Shown: positions 13,301 through 28,300 of the stretch, piece after piece
How the letters are laid out: the number at the start of each line of letters is the position of its first letter
Numbering within the stretch: position 1 is the stretch's first letter
Assembly (NCBI GenBank): GCA_032158295.1
Contig: CM063261.1
Location: 4,650,001-4,714,000, forward strand
Direction of reading: 5' to 3'
DNA: 64,000 nucleotides
From: Pycnopodia helianthoides
Taxonomy: Eukaryota; Echinodermata; Asteroidea; Forcipulatida; Asteriidae
Program-made: the position numbers and the translations under genes
Notes under the pieces: generated by a model
Told to the model about the DNA's origin: nothing
Databases searched by the model: none
The model's input: only the letters and a program-made list of their open reading frames with translations

Positions 13301-16300
13301 TTACAACTTTGTTGACCAATTGAGCCCCAATTTTCACAGGTTTGTAATTTTATGCATATTTTGGGATACACCAAGTTAGGATTAGTAGTCTTTGACAACT
13401 ACAAAAAGTATATCCTGCCTTTAAGTGGAGTCATTATTTCATATATCATTTTGGGGAATTGAAACTTTGACACATGTTGTTCAGTCTCCCTATTCATATC
13501 TACTGTTTTTTTCTTGGGTGTTTTTTTTTCAGCGTGAGAGGAAGGTCACCAAAGAAGGACAGTGCTGTCCTGAATGTGTTTCGGCAGATGGTAAGTAGCT
13601 CTTAAACTTCTTATCTTCCATGATTAGTGTTTCTGGATTGTGTTGTCATAGGCTCTGCTGAACCAGCAGAAGGACTGTCTGTCTGTCTGGACAGTGGCCC
13701 AATCCGGAAGAGCAGAATCAGCTGAAATACCCCTCTGGTCTCACTGACCTGGGTCCAATTTCATAAAGCTGATAAGCAGAAAATACTGCATAGCAAATGT
13801 CATTGGTAAGCCAAAAAAAAAAAATGATTTGGGCGCCAGTCGCAAAAATGTAAACTTAATGGAACTTTTGGCTGGTAACCTGTTGCTGCTAAGCAAAATT
13901 GTTCTATGCTTAGCAAGTTTTTGTGCTTAGAGCCTTTATGCCCTTGGTCCAATTTCATGGTAACTGTGGAATTCTGCGCTTACAACGCCTATAAAGCATA
14001 ATGTTCTATGGGCCGTAAGTGCCGAATTCTGCTTTAAAGGCAGGGTAAGTTTTTTGTAAATTGACAAAGACAAGTATCCTCACTTGGTGTATCCCAACAT
14101 ATGCATAAACTAACACACCTGTGAAAATTTGGGCTCAATTGGTCAATTGGTCTTCGAAGTTGCAAGAAAAATCAGGAAAGAAAAAACCCACTTGTTGCAT
14201 ACAATTGTGTGCTTTCAAATGCTTGAGAAAGGCTTCATGCCTCAGATTCAAATATTTGCAGTGAAAATGACCTCTTTCTCTAAAACTACACTACTTCAAA
14301 GGGAGTTGTTTTCACAATGTTTTTATACTATCAACAGCTTTTCAGTGCTCCTTACCAAGTAAGATTTTATGGTCATTAACTTGTAGAGTAATTACCAAAA
14401 GTATACCCTGCCTTTAAGTAAAGCCGTGAAATTTGAGCCAATGAGTAACCCCACAACCGAAGAAAGTCCAGCAGTCAAGTGTTTTTTCCTAAATACATAC
14501 TTTTTAAGACTAGCTCTTGCACTTTTCATTTGAGCAACGACAAGTTGCATTTCTGCCCTTTGAAAACGGTTTGTAACTATCTATCTCTGTGTTTCACTCA
14601 GCTCCATGTGACGACTCTGGTAGCTTGAGGTACAGCGGGGATGTCTGGAACATCACAGCCTGTGAATTTTGTATATGTCAACAGGGCAGGATAGAATGCA
14701 CAGCGGCAGAATGTGACAGACTACGCTGTGGAGAGGTAAAGATTGTAAACCAACAGCCGTTAATGGGATTTTATACTGAGAGTTTGTTTAATTTGGCTTA
14801 AAACCGGTCTCAAGTCGACCTTGCGATGACACAGAAACAGTCAGCGACTGACTCTTCAGGATGATGATGTGCTTGGGCTAAGACCATCGGGAATGTATCA
14901 GTCACTAAGACATTTGTCAAACTTGGATGGTGTTCAGACGATCCGCATCATTAACCGTTCCCCCCAAAAAATCAACAGTTGCAAGGATAGAAAAGTTACC
15001 ACTTTGTGCGACGTGTTCCCGACAGGCGGGAATCAGTCGCAGTGGACCTGTGTGTAGTAGCGATGTCATGCACCCATATAAGTTGCTGCTAGCCAATCAG
15101 CATGCGGAAAAGTAAGCAACAAAATGGCGGCCGCTGAATGGACTAGCAAATCACATTTCAAACGATATATGGTTCAATTTACAACCGTAATATAAAGAAA
15201 CTTATCAGTTAAATAAACACTTTGTTTCAAAACTTTCCGTTAAAATGTGCGCCGCCAAATTGAAAAGGACACATGAACACATTGTTGCTTTACCCGCTGC
15301 TAAAATATAGGATTCAAACTGCCTCTAGCTACCAGGCAATCTCGGTGGTCTAGCTGGTACGACAACTGCTCTAGAATGGCAAAGGTTGTGGGTTCGAATC
15401 TCACCCGAGTAATATGCCTGGGTTTTTTTCCCCCACCAAACTCGGGGAAGTACTGAGTATACAGTACTTAACACACATCGGTGAAAGGGTAAAACCAGAA
15501 TAATAGACATTCACACAGTTTCTCAGTTAAAGTGACCTGAGCGTAAATTTTCTGCTCGATGCCGACGGTTCCGTCACAGCATAAGCAAATCGCAGGTCGA
15601 CCTGAGGGCAGCTACATGTAAAGGAAACGCAGGAATTAAATTCTTACCACAATTGCAGTGTGAGGTTCAGTGAGTTTGAATGATTTGTTGTCGTTGAGAA
15701 GAGCAGTTCGAGAATATGTAAACCTGAGAATGCAAGGTTTCAAATCGTACTTAGTTTATTGAAATGCATGTTATTGAAAGAATGAAATGATGTTTGATTT
15801 TGATATTGATTTAGGGAGATACCCTGCTTCATCGAGAGGGAAGATGCTGTCCGGAATGTGCTGCACCTCTGGGTTATTGCATCCACAACAGGGTGTCATA
15901 CACTGTGAGTAACAATAAATAAAGAGTAATTTTGGGGTTCTCAAAATTGTGCAAAACTGTGGGGCATCCTTTAACCAAATTTTGGAAGTTTGGTCTACAC
16001 GCTGAATTGAAACGAGGTCCTCTGAATGTTTTTACTTGGTGTTTATTTTTGGTTTTAAAAGCCCTACTGTGCTTTCTAAATGGTTTCTTTATGATTTTGC
16101 TAATTTTAATCTGAAACATACCATTCAAAAATGTTCTGTTATGAACATACTGTAATATGTTGCTGATTATCTAGTAACTTCACTTGGCAAACATAGTTTG
16201 CTTCACAGCATCATTAAATAGGACCCAGGTGTTAATTTTTATGAAGTTGCCTAGCAGTGCAGTGTACAGTGGCAAAGAGTAACAGGCGATGGGAGTCTGG

Positions 16301-19300
16301 TGGACCCGAGGGACTAGTAGACTCTACCACAGCTTTTGTGACCACATCCTCCAACGCCAATGTTTTTTTTCAATTAACTTTTGTGATGTCATAGATTTTG
16401 TGTGTCTGGCCCAAAGGTATTTAGTGTATTTTGAGAGAGGGGGATGGGGGGGGGGGGCTGTCTTCCCTCTGCTACCCTGTTTGCTCAACCAGGCCTGGAA
16501 ATACATGGAGGACACAGAGGCCACGGAGGCCATGGCCTTCGTTGCCCTGATCTTGGCCTTGGTGCCCCTTCAAAAGTTTTCCATAGACTGTAAGATTTTC
16601 CAATGGAAGTGCTTTTTGCAAAATGAAAATGGCCTTGCCAGCTCAAAGATGAAATTCCAGGCATGCTGAACATTTCTTCACCGGTGTGGTGGAGGCTGGG
16701 GGGGATAATGATATGGGTGCCTCAGGCCCATTAGTTGGGTAGTTCAACCCTTGATGGTGGACCCGGGCCAAGATAGGGTATGAGTTTATCATAAATTGTT
16801 GATTGGGACTTGAACCAGTGACCTCCAGATTAAAGTTCCAGCACTTAAAATAAAATAAAAAAATCCAGAATAGAGCTGTTTCCGGTAGTAACTAACCATG
16901 GTTAACTGTAAAATTTTAGTTACTGTTTCTTGTGTTTAAATGCAATATGCAAATGAGACTGATCTTTTCTACCAATCAGAATGGTGAAACATGGGAGCCA
17001 GATGACTGCCATACCTGTGTGTGTCACACTGGAGAGACTCGCTGCTTCAAAGTAGATTGCCCTCCCTGCTCAGGGGATCGCATACCTGTGGAGGTGGAAG
17101 GGCAGTGCTGTCCAGACTGTGTCTTAGGTAAGGCATTATAAACTAGGTCATCCTCTGGTCAGTATCTTGAGTTAGGGTCACTGCAACCTCGTCCCCAGGG
17201 TGTGTCGAGCAGTACGAGGTTGACCGCTCTCTCACCCTGGTATTGGATCATTTGCATATCCAAAAATTTTGGATACGTATGCAAATTAGATTAGTCTGGC
17301 TGCTTTTCGAAATTCACATCTTCGTCATGGTCTCGTGGTCTGGTACCAGATTTAATAGCCTGTTTTTACATTGGTTGCTGGCCGGCTGTTTTGACAAAGG
17401 TTAACATTTGGTTTTGTCCAATCACGGTCTGAGTAAGGAGTTTCCCTCCCAGGGTTTACTATTGTAAACATGGTTGGAAATAAAGTAAACCATGGGGACG
17501 AGATTGGGGTCAGTGGTGTCTTCAATGGGCTAAGTTTGGTTTTTTTCACACTCGGCGTATGTTTTAGGCCAAGTGTAGGTGTCTTACATATTTGGAAATG
17601 ATTATGGGTTGAACAAAGACAACTAGACTAGAGCGGGATTTGAACCTGCGACCTCCAGATTAACCTGCCAGCGCTCCACCAACTGAGCTACCTAGCCCTA
17701 ATGTTGGGGGTCTCTCTATTTTGTCAATATCTTTTTTCTTTTTGGGGGAGGGGGCAGTCAGAAGCCAATCAACCTGTAAATGCCGTATAGTCAGGGATCA
17801 CACCCAAGTTGACGATACAACCTGGGAAGCAGCAGCAGAGGGATCACCTAAAGGAGATGTGACTTTTTGTTTCAAATACCAAGTAAATTTTCCAGTTAGT
17901 TTCCCTTGTGGTTTATTGCTTGAAATTTGGAAATGAAATATAAAGATACTGTCTGGCTTGATTCATGATGAAGTATGATGGGCAACTGTAACAATTTGTT
18001 TGCGAGTCGGGGGGGGGGGGGCATAGGGAGGGGGCATAGGGAGGAGTGACTAAAAAAGGAAATAATTTTACGTGAACGAATTAACACCTCATTTTCCTCC
18101 ACTTGGGAAAACAAATATATGAGAGCAGAAAAATCATTTGAGAATTCCTTTCGGAGAAATTTGTGTGAAAATTGAATCCAGTTTTGTTTTATGAAATAAT
18201 ACCAGGGAGAAATGACAAGAAAAAATACAAATTTGATTGAAATTCCAATCCTAAAAGGGGAAAAACAAACAAACACTTTTCAGTCCTTTTTAGGAAGTAC
18301 TTTCAAAGATTATTGCAGTTTTGTTGAAAATGTTGTGTTTTTGGTTTTGACAGTACAATGTCGTCCTGATTGCCTAGCCTGTGACGCCCAGGGCTGCACA
18401 TCCTGCAGGAATCAGAGACTAGTACAAGATGGTCAATGTGTCGATTCCTGCGATGTTGGATTCTACAAAGCATCAGAATCAATGTGTCAAGGTAAGGTAT
18501 TGAGCGATGTACCAGTCGAGCAAAAAGAAGGTACCCGATACAGGGATGAGAAATTTCAGACTTTCAACTGAATTCAGATCTTTTTACGTCTGCACGGTGG
18601 AAAAAGTGCCTGTTATTTTCTTCAGATATGAAGAAACCATGCTCTTTGATCTACCTCTCCAGCTCTGAGGATACTGTTCCCAGAAGCTCCTTGGAATCTA
18701 TAACTCCAGGGGGTTATCAAAAAGGTGGAAATGCCATCATTTCAAGATACCTCTTAAAATTGGGATCCTAGTTTCAGACCATTGTGTCAGCAATGACTCT
18801 CACCCCTGCCGATACAGCTATATGTGTCATGTGAGAGATAACAGAGGTTCAAAATAGAGTGCGTCCTCAACCATTTATGCAGGAGAGGACATTCTCCAAA
18901 AATGCGGTCGATTAAATCACAACTTACCTGCATGTGAAAAAAACATTCACTAGCCAAAATATATGATCATCTTATGCCATAAACACAGCAGAGAAAACTT
19001 GGCTTCTTAATCTGTGTGCAAACCACAAACTCAAACAAGTGGGTCGTCGACCTTTTTTCTTATGAGACACTGCAAGAATGGCCTCTCCTTGGCAGACTGT
19101 AGAGGGCGCACTGTAATGTGAATTCAATTCCTTTCAATGGGAGACTTTTTGGATGATAGATGGCAGCAGACATACCAGGTAGATTGCCATTGCTTACATA
19201 GTTCTAAGCATGAGCACAATACCGAGACTGATGGATTTACCAGGTAAGTCTGCTGCCACCTAGCATCCCCAAAGTCTCTCATTCAAAGTAATATTTATTT

Positions 19301-22300
19301 CCCCAAAATATTTGTAATTGGAGGATACAGTGACTGATAATGCGGAGGCATGTTCCAAAAAAGCAGGGCTTGTCAAGGAACAGCATGTAAACAGAATTAC
19401 AAGAACTAACACAAAACAACAACTATATACAAAGGCGACTTAACTAGGTTATACAAAGCATTAGTATTGAAAATTAGATACCTAATCAGGAAAGCATTTA
19501 AACTTATGTTTAAAAAGAGCAAGTGACTTAAAAGTACATAGTGACAAGGAAGGCTGTTCCAGTGTTTAGGACCAGAAAACATTATACAATGTTGAGATGA
19601 AGGGGTTTTAACAAAAGGAATGTGGACTCTTGAACAATGTTGGGCATTATGACTATGAACACACCTATTTAAGTGGACCAGTTTTTAGAATTTGTCTGTA
19701 TTTGGTAAAGCGAAAGAAACTAATTTGTAGAAATCAATTTTTAAAACTTATTTGTCTTTCTCCCAGCTTGCCATGAAACGTGTTTATCTTGTACTGCGGG
19801 TACGGAATACCACTGTGTGACCTGTCAGGAGAACTATCTACTGAAATGGAGCCAGTGTATACCAGATTGTGGAAGTGGATTCTTCGAAATTGAAAACATC
19901 TGCTCTGGTATGTCAATTATCATATTAGTTATCACTCAAGCACGAGTGGACTACGAAAAAAAATTTGCGCCTCTGCTTCCCATGTTCATTGTGGTTGAAG
20001 GTCGAGTTGGATATGGAACACAGACGCGGTATATTTTTCCGTATTCCACGAGCACGCGTGTGATAACAAATTCATCTTCAAGCAAACTCGATGCGCAGCT
20101 TAACGCAATACGCGATGTTGGAACAGCTGTACGTTTTGCGTTTGCGTATAGCTTAAAATAGCGCAAGGCATGGAGAACAGTGCACTGCGTAGAGTGTGAT
20201 ATGGGCCGTCGATGTAGAGTAATATCACACCTCTTGTTGCTATGGGTTGAGATAATTTTTTTATCATATTTTTCTAGTAATGAAACCAAGTCACCCTCAC
20301 CGTACTTACATGTATGTCCTGACAGGACATGGTACCTGAAGAAGAAGAGCTTTCTTATGGTTTAAAACAATTCCTGGGGCTAGATATTCTTACTCTTACT
20401 TGTTCAACTTGATTCCAATGCAACTTTGTGTCTACGTTGATATTGCAGCGAAATGTAACAGCTGGCAAACAACACTCGTACACTGAACCTCTGTTTCGAT
20501 AAAACGGGTCGTTATAAACCATTAAGACACTTCATATAAACTGTCTCAATCATCTTAATAGGCATTTATCAATTTGCCGCTTTTTTTTTCCTTGGCAGAG
20601 TGCCACGAGAGTTGTCAAGAGTGTACTGGTCCCCGGAAGTCGGACTGTTTGGTGTGCGCCAACTCGACGCACGTTATCAGGAGGAACAGTTGCGTGCCAG
20701 AATGCGGCCAGGATTACTACCTACAGGGAAACATCTGCCATCGTAAGTTACATCCAGGAATAAATATTGATAGTAAAGATAGATTGGTATCAGAGAGTCG
20801 TCTGGCCTGTGATTTGTCAGGTTTTCTTTACCAATGTCGGGATTTCTCTGGATGGTTTAGTATTTTTTTAAATATATATTTTTTTATAAATGTTGTGAAG
20901 TTACCACAAAGAGACGGAGCTCTGTGTTTGTGTATTGCATGTAAAAATAAACTGGTACCCTTGTCGCTTAGAGGAGGGTTTGCCTAAGTGTTTCTGGAAT
21001 CGGTTGGCAGCAGCCTGTGCCGCATCACTTTGTAAACCTTTCAAGTTGCTGTATAGACCATGTTACCTTTGTTTACAGAGTGGTGACCTTGTACATTCTA
21101 ATGCGTTTCCTGATGGGCAACTTACTACACAGGCCATATGGGAAAATTTACATTTTGTGTCTTAATTTTCACATAAATTCAAGACTTACTAAAGCAACAG
21201 CTGTACAGCTTTTGAGATGTCCCCCCTTTCTTCATATCAAAAGTTGAGAAAAATCAGACAGTGCAAAATCCGACAGTGTATTCTTCCACTTGAGCTGTGT
21301 ACAAGCTGTGCCTGTATGAAGTCCAGGCTCTGTGGCTCTTTTGAATGGGTCTTATAGGTCAAATGTAGCTCTGCATACCTGTTGTAACGATAATGTGTGC
21401 TTTGAGACGGCCATCGGATGCGAGGAAGCGCTTTATAAGAACTGCATACTTTTATTGTTATTTGTTTGAAAGTTACTGCGGCATTTAAGTCCAGGCCTTA
21501 ACGGAAACAGTTATGCCCCCAATCTTCCAACTGTCGATCCCAATAGAGTTGGACAAACTGATTCATTGGAAATCACCAAAACGCCGCCCAGTCCGTAAAA
21601 ACCTTCAAATCTTTTTAAGGAATCGTGTAAGACATGCTACAACCACAAGACTGTGGTGCCGATTTATATCTTGGTTACTTGGTAAATCATACTGCCCACC
21701 TCCCCCCCTCCCCCTCACCCTCCCTACCTCCTGCCATATGCTCTGTGAGTCACCGGTAATCTCCACCCAGATTCTGTCGGGATAAGATCCATTTCCTCAG
21801 CTGGTCAGAGTGATTGTGAAGATAAAACTCACGGGGAATTCACTTTGTGGAAAAGGAAATGTGAAAATACATTTTTATTTCTGCGGCCCAATATCGGAGA
21901 GTTTAGTTCACTAAGATTTTAACATTTGCTCAGAGTAACCTGTCTATGTCACGCCCGTTCGCAATTTTTTTGCGAGAGAAATGTTCAGAAGTATTTGAAG
22001 TGTTGTATCGTGCAATTTTCCAGCAAGTTGTTGGCCAACCATTTTTGAAATCATTCAACTGCACAGGTTGAGTAATGTAACATAACCATGCACATAGCAG
22101 TGTACATGCTGTCTGCATTCACCTCATGGTATCATATTGCAGGCAGCCAAATTTGATCTGTCATTCAAAACCACAGTAGATGATATTGAGTTATACTATG
22201 TCTGATATGAGGGCAGAGGGTATCTTCCCCTCCCCCCATGTTCTTGTACTTTATCACACTATTTTCCTCTTGTACAGAAGTACCCCCCCCTAAAACCCTC

Positions 22301-25300
22301 TAAAGAATTCCAGAGATTTCCAAGAAAGACAAAGTAGGGGGGTTGGAGGTACACCATGCCCCCATATCGAGCACCAAAGAAATGTATTGAGTGGTCAGAC
22401 AGTAATACATTTATAGTTCTTCGGCTTGGGCTCTGGCTCTGGCTTGGGCTCCATCATCAATTTGGATCCGTGTTTAATCTGCACTGTGTTTCCCATCATC
22501 AAACAAAGCCTGGAGCCAGAGATGGAGCCCAAGCCGAGGTTTGGAAAAAAACCTTTTAAATTGGTAATAGTCTGGTGTGTTATTAGAATCGGCAGAATAT
22601 GACAAAGGTGTCAAGACCATAATAAAAGTCTACTCAATTTCCATACTTTAAGGGCGTGCCTTGGCCCAATTTCATAGAGCTGCTTAGCACAAAAAGTAGC
22701 TAAGCACAACAAAATTATGCTTACCAGAATTACCGGCCAAACTACCGTGTCACATGTACAATTTGTGACTGGTATCCTGCTCATCTCTGCTTAGCAGAAA
22801 ATTGTAAAGCAATATTTTTTTGCTTGAGCAGCTCTATGAAATTGGGCCCTCAGAAGTGACGGCTTTGTCAGTGGCTATGGCTGGAACTCCAAAAAAGTCC
22901 TATTCTTCAACATTACTACTGCAGCCAATGGCCATAGCCGTAGCCGAGTTCGCTTGATTCTTATCTCATGTTATCAGCAGTTCCCTAATTCCATTTACAG
23001 TTTGTTTTAAATATGCGGATGGGGGTCCGATCCCATTGACAACAAAAGCCAACTGTGGCCACTCACTCAAACACTTCCGCACTGTCTTCGTCTCCAATCA
23101 ACTGTAACATTGCTGCGCGGTCAACCCGGTCCCAAACTCCCCGGCGTCTTGTTATAAAGCCAATAGATTCACATGCTCGTGTGAGCACTAATTTCCTTTC
23201 ATTTAACAACCCTGGTACCTCTGTCCTTAAAGGGCAGGTTGCTTGTTTCGGACATTGATTCAGATCAGAAGGTTGTCAAGAGACTAGGGATCTCTTCTTC
23301 AGATACAACAATCACTGTAAACTGCAGGCCTGTAATTTGCCAAGATTTTTAATTGATCTCCGTTCAGCGTAAGATTTTCTCATAAGAGGTGAAGTTTGCC
23401 TTCTTAGGGAAGTTAATCATAGCTCATGCTGTGAGCGAACCTCTAGATTTCTGTTTGTGTTGGTGTAGAGTGCCCGTGAACCTCTAACATGTAACATCCT
23501 GTGTATTCAGTGCAGGCAGGTGGATTTTCCCCGATTTCAGGATTTTCTCAAAATCTCCTGGAGCCTTCGAATTTTCTTGAAAGAAGTAAAGCAAACAACA
23601 AATGGAGAAAGAGCCAGTCCACATTGTGTCCAAACGTAGTTTTGTATTTCTGGTGATGCATAGTGTTTTTCGCTAGTGGTACATATGACATGGCATTTTG
23701 GCTGGTAACCATTTTCTGGTCAGTTGTTTTGTGCTGAGCTTTTGTGTGTGTGTGTGTGTGTGCTTAAGCAGCTCTATGAAACTTGGGCCAATTTCATAAA
23801 AAAAAGTGTAAGCAGATATTTCACGCTTACAGAGTGGCTCTTTTCAAAATGTTTATTTCTTAACCATTGCATACCGCAAGCAGAGCAAAAGGCAAGCTTA
23901 TCTGCCGTCGGTTCTGGCAAGCAGATTTGTGATGTAAATCCATTCTCAAATTCTCAGGATCGCTTAGGCAACACACTTGTGCTTTAGCAAGTGGGATAAT
24001 TTGCAAACTAGAAAATAGCTTTTGAAATTGGGCCAAACACTTCACCTTCCCTTTAAAGTGTTTTTATACTGGATCCTATATTCAGAATTGATGGAGCGTG
24101 CTTCCTGCATCCACGAAAAAACATCAGGAAGTCATTAGAGCCAATTCCATTAGAACAATCTCTTGATTTGGTCCGATTGTTTTTCTTGTTGGAGGTCAGT
24201 TTCCCATGAGGTCAAAAGTTTAGATCTGCCAAGGTCTGCCAGAACTTTCAATAAGCCATTTTTTGAATAATGTCTGGTGCAATGATATGCTTGGTCGCAA
24301 GTGAACACGTTTGAATTCCTTAGAATGAAGACAGTATTGCATTTGTCATTCGGTCTGGGCATGCTTTTTGCACAGGTACAAAAGAGACGGTGAACAATCC
24401 TACAAACTTAACAATCCATTTGTTTCACAGACGGGTACCAGACCTTGCTAATATTGGGCTTGTTATTCAAAAAATCGCCCTCGTTAACAGCATGTTGTTG
24501 ATTAGTCTGAGGGATTTCAAATTGAGCGTTCACGGTGACGAGCATGTCGATGTACCAGACATCATTCATATTTAGAAGCAAATTTGATGTCACCCTAGCT
24601 GGACTCGCTCATTTCTTGGGGTCATGATTTTGCTTTATAGCAAGCACATCCACAAGAATATTTAAGTCTCAAGTGACATATTGTGCACAGTCTACATCTA
24701 AATTACGCAAATGCAGTCTAACTTATGCAAATCATTATAAACTACGCAAATTCAATCTACAATATGCAAATTCAATCTAAATTATGCAAATTTAATCTCA
24801 TCTATGCAAATTCAATCGAAGTTACACAAATTCAATCTAATTTATGCAAATGCTATCTAAATTACACAAATTCATTCTTAATTATGCAAATTCAATCTTT
24901 GACATTCCCACTGAGCGCTCACATTGTTATCCCTGGTCATATTTAAACCCTTTTTGACCTATCCTCAGAACTTTGTCAACTCTTGTTAGTCACAGTGCCA
25001 ATTGTACTTTCCTGGCAAAGCCCTTCTCCCGAACCGTGTCTTGTTCCTCAAAGCCCCTGCACAAATTCACAGGAAGTGCATCATTAAGTGCAGGTACCAG
25101 CCTGTTTTTTTCTTCTTCTTTATGTTGATTTTTGCCTCTTGTAAAGTTTTCCCAACACGCTGTCACCTCTGGTTACAATGCCCCCCCCCCCCATAATTTT
25201 ATTGACATCATCCACGAACTGTTTGTAGATGTGTTTTCATCAGGAATCCAAACATACGGCCGTCTGGGGTGTCCCTTTATTTAGAACGGCAAACGGTATA

Positions 25301-28300
25301 GACAGGATGTTACCTTCCCAGTGATTTGACTCACATTGTCGTAATTACTCACAGTCAGCCAGACAGTCCTCTGAGGGGGGGGGGGATGTTCTTGTCTGTG
25401 GCCTCCCCTTGGAGAAGTCATTGTCATCGCCCCTCCATGCTAGATCGGTATATAATAATGCTAACGAGTTGAGACAAGTCGTCAATTTGTTTCACCCTTG
25501 CCTTGAAGATGAGGTTATGCTTGGACGGTGTGGACATGACAGCCCGGGGGGTGACTGATATGTGTTGGAATTTGAATACAATGTACTGACGTGAGAAATG
25601 TCTCAACAAATGTCTTTGAAAGTTTGAACTTGAGTGAAAAAAAATTAGAATATTTTTTTTTTCTTTTTTGCAAACTGCTCCTCTGATTTGTGGTATAAAT
25701 CATCAGCTTAGTGTTATAAGGTCGTTAATTGCAGTTTCAAATTCGTAATGATCAAAAGGTCGCTAAGTGAAAAATGTGAAGAAGTTTGAAGAAGAAAAAA
25801 TCAAAAGCCACAAGTAATTTTTTTCCTAGGAATTGAATGTTTCTTTTTGCCAAACCAATTTTTGGAGACCACTCTTGATCAATATAACTCCAGTCGCCAG
25901 GAGCTCCAAAACATGCAAAACCAGTTTTATGAAATCCATATAAACTGCACTAAAGACCTTGTAGTCCTGAGCCGATGAAATATATTAAAGTTGTAAAGTC
26001 CTAAATCTTTGGAGAAGACTCAGCTAGGGGCGAAACACCAGGCCATTTACTATTTTTTTTTACCATAGGTCCTTTTTACTTGGTAAGCAGTTTGCAACAG
26101 CTAATTCTATTTTCTCAAAGTTTTAAACCTGTTTTTTCCATAGATAGGATCATATTTAGGTTGAGTGGTGGTCTCACTTATTCCTCGTTTTCACTCTTTT
26201 GTGACTTGATATTTGGGATGTTCATTTTCTCTTGGATCAGGTGCTTTTTTGTAATCCATTCTTGAGGGAAGTTTGGAAATGTCTGACTTTTATTTTCAAA
26301 CTTGACTGCTTGACCTTCACAGCAACAGGTCATGTCCCCCATCCATCATGACTGGTGATAAACGTCTACCCACCCAACCCCACATTTATCTCCATCCATG
26401 AGAACTAATGTAAGCCATGTTTCCTTCACTTCCCTTATCCTGGCCCCCACTCCCCCCTCCCCCCCCCCCAGTCCACTAAGACTCACATGACAGCATGGGT
26501 GTAGGTTTTCTTCCTCCGTCGGGAAACCATTTTTAAATTCCTCGGTAGAAGGGAAATTATGTTCCGTCACTATGTTCTGTCAGTGTTATCAATATGTGCT
26601 GTCTAGACAAGCAATGTTAAGTGCATTGAGTGAAATGCATTGATGGCCGGCGAATTCAAGAAAAACTCTTTCCAACCGTGACGGTCTAGGGTTTGAAATT
26701 CGATTAGAGAAAAGACGGATTTGGAACACTCCTTGGGTACGGTTATAGTCTGTGAATGTGCTGTTGTCGGTTGCCGGGTGGACCATGAGGAGTAGGTGTG
26801 TCAGGGTGTTTCAATGAGTAGGCGTATATGTTTCCCCTATGTCTGCCCCGTGGTGACTGCTGAGGGCGCTGTTTACAGACAGATGATGATATCAGGAGAC
26901 ATTTAAAAAAACAACAACAAGAGCATTTTGCCAAACTATCTTCGTTGAGTCATAACTTAATTTCTGCAGTGCATTATTTTTCCAGACAATTTTACTGGAT
27001 AAATTGTGCCTAAAAAATAATGTAGGTGGGTATGGTTATGATTATTAAAAAGAAAATCCGTCTCTAAAGGGTTAAGACAATATTAAAAATGAAAGAAAGC
27101 CATTTTGAATAAATTATAATGGTGTAAAGTACCCATTTACTTTGTAGAATTTTGCAATGTGCAGAATGAATTATTTAAACCAATGTGAACATCAGGCCTT
27201 TATCATGCTGTGGTCATTTGTGTCGGGTAACCCTGCATACAACAGTGATAGTGGCTGTTCTAATTCTCACATTATGAAAAGGTACCAGACTATCTTTTCC
27301 TTCCAGCCTCCGGTTTGGTTACATTGGGTCATATTGAAGAAAAGCAAGATGGCCGCAGCCTGGTTAAGGTCAAGACATGCCAGTCAAGAAAAAGTAATGT
27401 TCTTAATGATAACATTTCTCTTCTCCGTTCTATCCCAACAGCCTGTGATCCGTCTTGTTTATCCTGTCACTATGACAACCCTCGCTGTGTCAGCTGTCAG
27501 GCAGGTCAACTGTTAGAGGATGGATTCTGTGTGCCTCAGTGTAGTGCGGGTTTCTACCAAGGGAGCGACTCACATTGTGAAGGTAAAAAGTTTACCTTCA
27601 GGCTTGCAAATTTTTCTGTCTCCTGGAGAAGTTACAACATGCACAGTTTGCTGCTGCAGGTGTTCTTTCCAGGGGAATGAAATTTGACCATATTACAGAT
27701 TTGAACCGGTTCCCCAGAGGTGGAAGGCAAGGCAAGATACCACAATGCGAACCCATTTACCAATGTACCCTTCTCCACCCGATAACCAATCTGACCCAAT
27801 TTCTTGGCTCGGCTTACCTTGGAACTCCGCGCTTTACGGCCTGTAGAATCACGTGCTCCGAAGGACGCCGTAAGCGCAGCGATCCATCGTAAGCAGAGCC
27901 ATGAAAATTGGGCCCTGATATGTGCAGTTCATTGACATTTAAAGGGAATTCCTTGGGGAAGTTTAAACCTCACTGTCACCCCACGTTCATTTCACATTTC
28001 TCAATTTTTCCTGTGGACAATGTACACTCGGTATGCTAACCCCAGGGTTACCTGGCTTAACTCTACTCCCAAGCAGGGGTTGTCTTTTCCCCGGAAATAG
28101 CAATCTGCCAGGGTTAGCAATTCAAGTGCCAAATTTCCCAGGTAATTTGTCTAGTGTGCAAGGGTTCTTTTAAAATTCTATCAAGTAATATCTTATCCGG
28201 TTACTACCACCAGCTTGCCACAACTCGTGCCTGTTCTGCAGGGGGCCTAGTATCTATGAGTGCATGGCATGTGAGCAGCCATACCTCCTGCAAGACGGAC

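Larger units (their letters stand above)
20743..27441 (+). other. Intron of 6.7 kb between FU3 and FU4
   Basis: The longest intron seen, phase 1. It carries inverted-repeat elements at 22204, 22420, 22663 and 22858, a dispersed repeat at 23518, a (GT)n tract at about 23744-23762 and a 19-20 bp tandem array with ATGCAAAT motifs at 24699. At 21418-21460 a motif like AAGCGCTTTATAAGAACTG resembles the end of an L2-like LINE. About 24900-27400 shows nothing I could recognise beyond homopolymer runs. No extra FU exon was found. Confidence 0.7.
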
